From: CAYGDP01 sp964348665
Lineage (GTDB): Bacteria > Verrucomicrobiota > Verrucomicrobiia > Palsa-1439 > CAYGDP01
Assembly (NCBI GenBank): GCA_964348665.1
Contig: CAYGDP010000021.1
Coordinates: 1 to 64,000, forward strand
Length of the DNA stretch: 64,000 nt
Direction of reading: 5' to 3'
The notes under the pieces are model-generated. The model saw only the letters and a list, made by a program, of their open reading frames with translations. It searched no databases and was not told where the DNA came from. Below are positions 58,906 to 64,000 of this stretch, one piece after another (the first letter of the stretch is position 1; each line of letters starts with the position of its first letter). The translations under genes were made by a program, and so were the position numbers.

Positions 58906-61112
58906 TTCTGCATCGCCAGCCATTCAATCACCTTCTTCTCGTCCACTTTTTCAAGCAAGAGCGCGAAAAGCGTTGGCTGCCATGGATCGAGGGTGAAATT
59001 GACATGGTCGGTCTGTCCAAGATATTTCTGCTTACGCAAATCATAGACGTATTCGTGTGCGCCAAATCTGACTTCGAGGTCAATGGGCTTTTCCAGTGCC
59101 TCATTGCCGCCCGCCTGCTTGAGATCTTCGCTCATGTGGTAGTTGATGTTGCGCTCGATAGCGAAAAGGCGCGCTTTACCTAAAGTATAGCGATAGATGG
59201 CAGTGTGGGCGTCAGGCGAATGATATGCAGTCGTTTTGGTAATTTTGCCGTCGGGTGCAGCAAGTACTATCTCGTTGAGCATTTGTTTCGGGTCAACCAG
59301 TGAAACTTGACGACGTAGCGATATTCGAGACAAAATGTTTTTGATGCTTTCATCGGTCTCAAACTCGTTTTCTCTTGGTTTCGACTGCGGAAGGCTAAAA
59401 GTCTCTTGGTTTAACCACCTTCCATGTTCGTCAAATGGTGCAATGGTTTGAATCTTTTTCGTCGGCGGAAACGAATATGACACGGGTGTTTCCATGATTA
59501 GAATTAGATCTTTGATTGCATGTTTTTCGAGTTCGGATGTAGTGAAGTAGCGTAGACTGTAGCCGAGATTTTGGATTGTTTGGTATTGGCTATTTCGCTC
59601 TCGCGCCATAACGTTGTGCGCAGATTCGTAGCTCGAAAATCGCCGATGCCAAGTCGAACCGTCCACGGTGGATTCGAGCAACCAATCCACTTGGATGCTG
59701 GGTTGGCTGTAATGGATGACGATGGGGTCGTATTCCCGTTTTGCACGCATAAATAATTGCGCAAGAGGGCTGGTTATTTCTTTAAGGACGGGCGCGAGCG
59801 CTTTGGCTTTGGGAGTAAGAGCGTAATCGTCGCTTTTCCAATCTATGCAATCTTCGCTCCACCAAATTATGCAGCCTTTGTCGCCTTCGAGAAGCAAATG
59901 CCAGAGTCGCCGCTTGGCATGATTCGTGTCGCTCTCGAATACCGTTGTCATGATCGTTTTGCCCGGCATGAATGACCCGAAGATCTCGCGGGCGTTGCCG
60001 ATGTCGTATGGCTCGATCCAATCCACAACTTGCGAGAGTCGCCAGAGGTCGTATCCGCCAAACGGGTGAGGCATCTGCGTACCTTCGATGCCAACCGGTG
60101 TTTCGGGATCAATCTCGTGCGCCGCTGCTCGCAGTTCGCCGAGCACACGCGCGAGCGAGATGTCCATGTAGGTGCGAAAATCGCACCAGGGCGAGAAGTT
60201 CCATCGGGTCGGGTTCTTCCGCGCTTCGATGGGATCGAATTTTAGTTTCTGCAACGCTTGCCAATCGGGATTGCCGCGCGGGATTGCCAATCCTTCCGCC
60301 ATTCGGTTTTTGATTTCGTCAGTGGTGAATGGACGCACTTCGTCCCACGACGCGAACTTGGTTTCCCACTGGGCATTGAGCGCGGCAAGGTCATTATATT
60401 GAGTCTTGAGCCATATGCGGAAGGCGGCGAGAGTTTTCGGACAGAAGCAATAATCGAATGGATTGGCCGAGATTGTTGTGGAGAGTTCGTCGCGGATATT
60501 ATAGGCGACCGGTTTGTTGGGTTTGTGTTTACGGGCGGCGGATCGCATCCGTTCTTTCGCCCAATCCAGCCATTCCTGGTCGTCGAGGCAGTATTCGCGG
60601 ATGAACGCGTCCTTGCTGCGACCGGTCTTGCTCCATTCCGTTACGAATTCGTCCCAGCGATCGCCGCCACCGGGTTTTTGCAACTTTGAATTCCATTTCA
60701 GGCAGAGACCTTTGTTGACGATGTTCTCAACATAGTAGGGAAAGTTGGCGTCCACCCACGGTTTCGGGTCGGCATCGCCGTGCACCATGCCGGTATTGAC
60801 GCCCATCTCGCGGAAGCGCTGGAGCACGAGCGGGAATTTTTCGGGTTGTTTGAACGCCGAATTGCCAACCCACATAATCACGCGGTAATCGCTCCAGGGG
60901 CGGAGCTTGGACGGCTCGTCGGCTTGAAGGATGAACGATGAATGATGGATGATGAAAACGATGGCGGAAAGTACGAGGATTTTGGAGTGCGAGAGCTTGC
61001 TCCCACTTTGGGGCAGGTGTCTTGCCGCCTGCGGGGCTATGGAGTTTCGCCGTAGCAAGCTATGGCGATTGAAAGCGGCAGCGAGCTGCCGCACTCCAAA
61101 GGAACGGATCAT
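58902..61112 (-). CDS. Secreted glycoside hydrolase-like protein (GH42-like TIM barrel)
   Basis: 736 residues. The mature part starts ADEPSKLRPWSDYRVIMWVG and resembles GH42/beta-galactosidase-like TIM barrels: MGVNTGMVHGDADP, AYNIRDELSTTI with a candidate acid/base Glu, WIEPYDIGNAREIFG, and a later trimerisation-like domain. Catalysis is unproven. The N-terminus is remarkable: codons 1-4 (MIRS) are followed by 40 codons encoded exactly by the 120-bp repeat at 60981-61100, then ILVLSAIVFIIHHSSFILQA. Without the repeat, MIRS joined to that segment is a canonical signal peptide. It begins directly after the Gfo/Idh/MocA stop. Confidence 0.8.
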   Translation of the reverse strand: MIRSFGVRQLAAAFNRHSLLRRNSIAPQAARHLPQSGSKLSHSKILVLSAIVFIIHHSSFILQADEPSKLRPWSDYRVIMWVGNSAFKQPEKFPLVLQRFREMGVNTGMVHGDADPKPWVDANFPYYVENIVNKGLCLKWNSKLQKPGGGDRWDEFVTEWSKTGRSKDAFIREYCLDDQEWLDWAKERMRSAARKHKPNKPVAYNIRDELSTTISANPFDYCFCPKTLAAFRIWLKTQYNDLAALNAQWETKFASWDEVRPFTTDEIKNRMAEGLAIPRGNPDWQALQKLKFDPIEARKNPTRWNFSPWCDFRTYMDISLARVLGELRAAAHEIDPETPVGIEGTQMPHPFGGYDLWRLSQVVDWIEPYDIGNAREIFGSFMPGKTIMTTVFESDTNHAKRRLWHLLLEGDKGCIIWWSEDCIDWKSDDYALTPKAKALAPVLKEITSPLAQLFMRAKREYDPIVIHYSQPSIQVDWLLESTVDGSTWHRRFSSYESAHNVMARERNSQYQTIQNLGYSLRYFTTSELEKHAIKDLILIMETPVSYSFPPTKKIQTIAPFDEHGRWLNQETFSLPQSKPRENEFETDESIKNILSRISLRRQVSLVDPKQMLNEIVLAAPDGKITKTTAYHSPDAHTAIYRYTLGKARLFAIERNINYHMSEDLKQAGGNEALEKPIDLEVRFGAHEYVYDLRKQKYLGQTDHVNFTLDPWQPTLFALLLEKVDEKKVIEWLAMQK
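60981..61100. repeat. 120-bp element with 10-bp terminal inverted repeats inside the GH42-like gene
   Basis: Ends TTTGGAGTGC (60981-60990) and GCACTCCAAA (61091-61100) are perfect inverses. Inside are hairpins CGCC-TAGC/GCTA-GGCG and GCGGCAGC/GCTGCCGC and a GGGGCAGG region. Its length is exactly 40 codons, so the frame is kept. Confidence 0.9.
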
Positions 61113-62258
61113 TTACCCTTTCTTTTTTTTCTTCGGGAACGTCCATGACGGCAAGCGGATGATTTTGCCGCCTTTCATGGCGGACTCATGCGCGAGAATA
61201 CCAACGCAGGTCATATTGGCCGATTGTGGCGCGTTAGGGTAGGGGTCGCGGCCTTCAACGAGCGCCGTGATAAATTCATGCGCGAGGTGAGGGTGCGATC
61301 CGCCGTGGCCGGCGCCTTGCGTAAACGAGAGATGGGTTTTCTTACCGAGATCGTATACGCCCTTCGTGGTGAACTGCTGAATGCCTTCGGGGAGACGATG
61401 CGCGAAGTCTGGCACTTGAGTTTTCTTCGGAATTTCCGGTTCAGGCAATTTAGCGGTATGAATGACGTGCGGTTCGTGCTCGGTCAGTGTCCACTCGAAA
61501 GATTTCTTCGAGCCATAGACATCAATGCTCTCCCGATACTGGCGGGCGGTGTCGAAGAGCGAGCGGATGATGCGAGCGGTGAGATCGGAGTCTTTGAGTT
61601 TGATGTGGGCGGTCTCGATGGCGAAGGGCGAGCCGTATTTCTTAATCAGTTCCTTGCGGATCGTGCCGCTGCCGAAACAGGAGACATATTCAGCGGTGGC
61701 GTTGGTTAGCGCGAGCATCGGTCCGACGCAATGCGTTGCGTACCACATCGGCGGCAACCCGGGCCAGTAATTCGGCCAGCCATCCATATCTTGCTGATGG
61801 CTAGCCTGAAGAAATTGAATTTTGCCCAGCTCACCTTTTTCGTACAACTCTTTGATGTAAAGAAATTCGCGCGCATAGACGACCGTCTCCATCATCATGT
61901 ATTTCAGGCCGGTTTTCTTTGCCAAGTCCACGATCTTTTTGCAATCGGCGACCGATGTGGCCATCGGCACGGTGCAGGCGACGTGTTTGCCAGCCTTAAG
62001 CGCCGCGAGGGTTTGCCAGGCATGGTCGGGAATGGGCGAATTGATGTGGACGGCATCCACGTTCGGGTCTTTGATCAGATCGGCCATTTTGGTGTACCGT
62101 TTCTCGATGCCAAATGCGTCGCCGATGGCATCCAGTTTTTCGGGTGTACGCTGGCAGATGGCGTACATGTTGACGTTCGGATGTCCTTGGTAGATCGGGA
62201 TGAACTCCGCTCCAAAACCGAGACCGACGATGGCGATGTTGATTTTCTTCTGACTCAT
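61113..62258 (-). CDS. Gfo/Idh/MocA family oxidoreductase lacking the EKP motif
   Basis: 381 residues from the ATG at 62258, with GGAG six bases upstream. The Rossmann motif is IAIVGLGFGAEFIPIYQG. The cofactor-domain end reads HINSPIPDHAWQTLAALKAG. Where related enzymes have EKP with the catalytic Lys, this one reads ACTVPMATS. No signal peptide. The C-terminal domain is otherwise full length. Its stop is immediately followed by the GH42-like start, and the cupin gene lies 26 bp upstream. The cluster suggests sugar or polyol metabolism; substrate unknown. Confidence 0.87.
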   Translation of the reverse strand: MSQKKINIAIVGLGFGAEFIPIYQGHPNVNMYAICQRTPEKLDAIGDAFGIEKRYTKMADLIKDPNVDAVHINSPIPDHAWQTLAALKAGKHVACTVPMATSVADCKKIVDLAKKTGLKYMMMETVVYAREFLYIKELYEKGELGKIQFLQASHQQDMDGWPNYWPGLPPMWYATHCVGPMLALTNATAEYVSCFGSGTIRKELIKKYGSPFAIETAHIKLKDSDLTARIIRSLFDTARQYRESIDVYGSKKSFEWTLTEHEPHVIHTAKLPEPEIPKKTQVPDFAHRLPEGIQQFTTKGVYDLGKKTHLSFTQGAGHGGSHPHLAHEFITALVEGRDPYPNAPQSANMTCVGILAHESAMKGGKIIRLPSWTFPKKKKKG

Positions 62259-62284
62259 GACTGCTCCTGCGGGTTGAGGTTGGT

Positions 62285-62728
62285 TTATTTTTGAGGACGC
62301 AACGAATTCCAAGGCGCTTGCTGCGAGACGTCTTCGATATGAATGCCCGACTCGCCATGGGGCGGGCCGAGAATGGCGAGGATACGGGCATTGCGATTGG
62401 AATCGTTGAACGTGGCGTGAACGGTGTTGCGTGGCACAAAAATCGAATCACCGCGACGGAGGATGTGTTTTTCGCCCTCCAGCCATTGTTCGATCTCGCC
62501 GTCGAGCACGTAAATGACTTCCTCCTGATGTGGGTGCGTGTGAAAACTGTGGAATTTGCCGGGGTCGAACCGCGCCTCAACCACGACGACATCGCGGCAA
62601 TTGGTTTGGATTGGCGTGCAAAGCCAGGCGATATCACCGGTGTAATGAGATTCGCGGGGGAACGTTGCGCCGAATTGAAACCGGCCTTTTGCTTTTGAAG
62701 TTGGTTTCGGCTGGGTCGCGGTCGTCAT
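62285..62728 (-). CDS. Cupin domain protein
   Basis: 147 residues from the ATG at 62728 (MTTATQPKPTSKAKGR). A single cupin barrel: motif 1 is HSFHTHPHQEEVIYVLDGE, with His/His/Glu metal ligands, and motif 2 is GDSIFVPRNTVHATFN, with the fourth His. Frames upstream of 62728 are open but unrelated. It is the first gene of the minus-strand run to 57.2 kb and is divergent from the GT39-type gene. Reaction unknown; many such proteins bind or isomerise sugars. Confidence 0.85.
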   Translation of the reverse strand: MTTATQPKPTSKAKGRFQFGATFPRESHYTGDIAWLCTPIQTNCRDVVVVEARFDPGKFHSFHTHPHQEEVIYVLDGEIEQWLEGEKHILRRGDSIFVPRNTVHATFNDSNRNARILAILGPPHGESGIHIEDVSQQAPWNSLRPQK

Positions 62729-62793
62729 GGGGGATTTTTTTGCACGGAACGGGTCGGCTTTGCAAGGCGAAAGATTGCATGTTATAGAAGGGC

Positions 62794-64000
62794 GTGGACA
62801 AACAAGCCGATACTCCACCGCTTCGCTGGTTGCCGCCGAGTGCCAGCGGCCTTCTTTTGCTTTGGCCGTGCGTGCTGGTGTTGATCTACCTCCTTCCACC
62901 GGGATGGTGGAATCTGTGGCTGGGTCTGGATCGCGGCAGTTTCATCACGGAAGCGATTAGCTTGGGGCTGGCGACTCTCGGCAACCTGCGATTCGGCGCC
63001 AATTTTGGAGCGCTCATGCTCGGACGCACGCTGGATTTGGGCGTGATGACGCTGTTCTTGGTCAGCGCAACGCTTGTCGGACTGGCCATTCTCCGCGCGC
63101 TGAAATGGATTGAGAATCTGACACTGCTGAACGGATTGATGGCCCTCGTAATTGGCGTGTTGGTTCTAGGTGATGCGGTGCTATTGCTCGGGTTGGCGGG
63201 CATGATGTACCCGTGGATTTTTTGGTCGCTGGTGATTGTGCCAGCGATTGTAGCGGCGGTCTATGACCGCCGTCTATTTCAGACAATTCGGCGGTCGCAG
63301 ACCGCCGCTACAGAACAATTTGGTCTATTCGAGAAATTCCTGATAGCGCTGGTGATTCTGGCCGTGGGAATGAATCTCATCGCCGCGTTCACGCCCGAAG
63401 CGGAATACGACGCGCTGGAATATCATCTCGGCGCTCCAAAAGAATACCTCCAAGACGGCCGTATTACGTTTCACGCACATAATTTTTACGCTTCCATGCC
63501 AGCCTTGACGGAAATGCTGTATTTGTGGGCGATGGCAGTTCGAGGTGATGGCGCAGCGAAACTGTTCCATTGGGCGTTCGGCGCCCTCTCGGCTCTTGCC
63601 GCCTACGGAATCGGCGCGCGGTTTTTAAACCGTCGCGTAGGAATTTGGGCTGCGGTAATTTTCTACACGATTCCGTTTGTCACGGATCTCTCGATGACCG
63701 CCCGTATAGATTTGGCCACGACGTTTTTTGCAACGATGGCAGCATGGCAGGCGGCGGAGTTTATGAGCGATGACCACAGGCAGGGACGCCTGTGCCACCC
63801 AAATTTGATATTAGCCGCGATTGCAGCTGGCGCAGCATTCTCGACAAAATATACAGGCGGACCGGTGATTGCGTTACCACTTGCCCTGGCAATTGGATGG
63901 ATGATTGGACGTGGGGATGGATGGAAGAATGGCGTCAAAAATACCGCCCTGGTACTTGCCATTGCTGCAGTTGTTCTTAGTCCGTGGCTGATCAAAAACT
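62794..64000 (+). CDS. GT39-type membrane glycosyltransferase, C-terminus beyond window edge
   Basis: About 402 codons are visible; the frame is open to the window end. The probable start is GTG at 62794 (VDKQADTPPLRWLPP). About eight hydrophobic segments are visible (for example GLLLLWPCVLVLIYLLPP and LLNGLMALVIGVLVLGDAVL). The acidic motif EAEYDALEYHLGAPKEYL fits the first loop of ArnT/PMT-like GT-C enzymes, here unusually late, after about five segments. Two repeat elements are read in frame: 63249-63312 (encoding VAAVYDRRLFQTIRRSQTA) and 63775-63794 (encoding HRQGRLC). Donor and acceptor are unknown. Confidence 0.8.
   Translation, partial: MDKQADTPPLRWLPPSASGLLLLWPCVLVLIYLLPPGWWNLWLGLDRGSFITEAISLGLATLGNLRFGANFGALMLGRTLDLGVMTLFLVSATLVGLAILRALKWIENLTLLNGLMALVIGVLVLGDAVLLLGLAGMMYPWIFWSLVIVPAIVAAVYDRRLFQTIRRSQTAATEQFGLFEKFLIALVILAVGMNLIAAFTPEAEYDALEYHLGAPKEYLQDGRITFHAHNFYASMPALTEMLYLWAMAVRGDGAAKLFHWAFGALSALAAYGIGARFLNRRVGIWAAVIFYTIPFVTDLSMTARIDLATTFFATMAAWQAAEFMSDDHRQGRLCHPNLILAAIAAGAAFSTKYTGGPVIALPLALAIGWMIGRGDGWKNGVKNTALVLAIAAVVLSPWLIKN
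63249..63312. repeat. TGTAG...CTACA element inside the GT39-type gene
   Basis: TGTAGCGGCGGTC (63249-63261) and GACCGCCGCTACA (63300-63312) are perfect inverses. The inner hairpins GGCGGTC/GACCGCC occur twice, with TAT and GCA loops, around the linker GTCTATTTCAGACAATTC. Confidence 0.9.
63775..63794. repeat. CACAGGC palindrome inside the GT39-type gene
   Basis: CACAGGC/GCCTGTG perfect 7-bp arms with loop AGGGAC, read in frame as HRQGRLC. The AGGGACGC core is also present in the fdhD palindrome. Confidence 0.7.

Noticed and set aside
60981..61100. The 120-bp element as an insertion sequence
   Set aside because: It has terminal inverted repeats but is too short to encode a transposase, and no clear target duplication flanks it; it could only be a non-autonomous (MITE-like) element.

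Overview
The window comes from a Gram-negative bacterium with a meso-diaminopimelate peptidoglycan (complete dcw cell-wall cluster, MurE with a DNPRKEDP motif) and lipid A (LpxI). The rest of the gene content suggests Verrucomicrobiota or a close PVC relative: Gfo/Idh/MocA oxidoreductases, Tat-exported sugar-phosphate isomerase-like proteins, H-X9-DG pseudopilins, fused MFS/spermidine-synthase proteins with TPR tails, and secreted proteins with a pseudopilin-like C-terminal end. This placement is inference from gene content; there is no rRNA in the window.

Layout. 1-9.8 kb (minus strand): dcw cluster reading mraZ, a small unknown gene, rsmH, ftsL-like, ftsI, murE, murF, mraY, murD and a LysM lipoprotein cut by the window edge, with a good sigma-70-type promoter before mraZ. 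9.8-13.1 kb: metG and a UbiD decarboxylase. 13.3-17.6 kb (plus): a nucleotidyltransferase pair coupled to lpxI, a sugar isomerase-like gene, a Gfo/Idh/MocA gene and ubiX. 17.7-25 kb: zinc-ribbon proteins, unknown secreted proteins, tRNA-His, a short MscS channel and a TPR protein. 25-28.5 kb (minus): M23 peptidase, unknown membrane protein, pseudopilin, AraC regulator. 28.7-31.7 kb: MFS transporter, terminator, Tat-exported isomerase, VOC protein. 31.7-36.1 kb: two GT39-type membrane glycosyltransferases, one fused to a TIM-barrel-like domain. 36.5-45.3 kb: amidohydrolase, oxidoreductases, OGG-type glycosylase, TatD, ArgA, FIST and cyclophilin-like proteins. 45.4-51.3 kb: two tandem fused MFS/spermidine-synthase/TPR genes. 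51.3-57.1 kb: an NAD-linked formate dehydrogenase (NuoE-, NuoF- and FdhA-like) with convergent fdhD. 57.2-62.7 kb (minus): a tightly packed run of cupin, Gfo/Idh/MocA, GH42-like protein, mobA and a beta-propeller. 62.8-64 kb: another GT39-type gene, open at the right edge.

The most striking feature is not a gene. The window is peppered with several unrelated families of palindromic or low-complexity repeats, and many of them lie inside intact reading frames: in ubiX, the OGG glycosylase, nuoF, fdhD, mobA (twice), the GH42-like gene and the last GT39 gene (twice). The clearest case is a 120-bp element with 10-bp terminal inverted repeats, exactly 40 codons long, sitting after codon 4 of the GH42-like gene; removing it restores an ordinary signal peptide. 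A second family has TGTAG...CTACA ends around two hairpins whose stem sequences differ between copies while the pairing is kept. A third, built from CACGAAA/TTTCGTG words, lies just upstream of several start codons. No transposase or RAYT-type gene is visible in the window.
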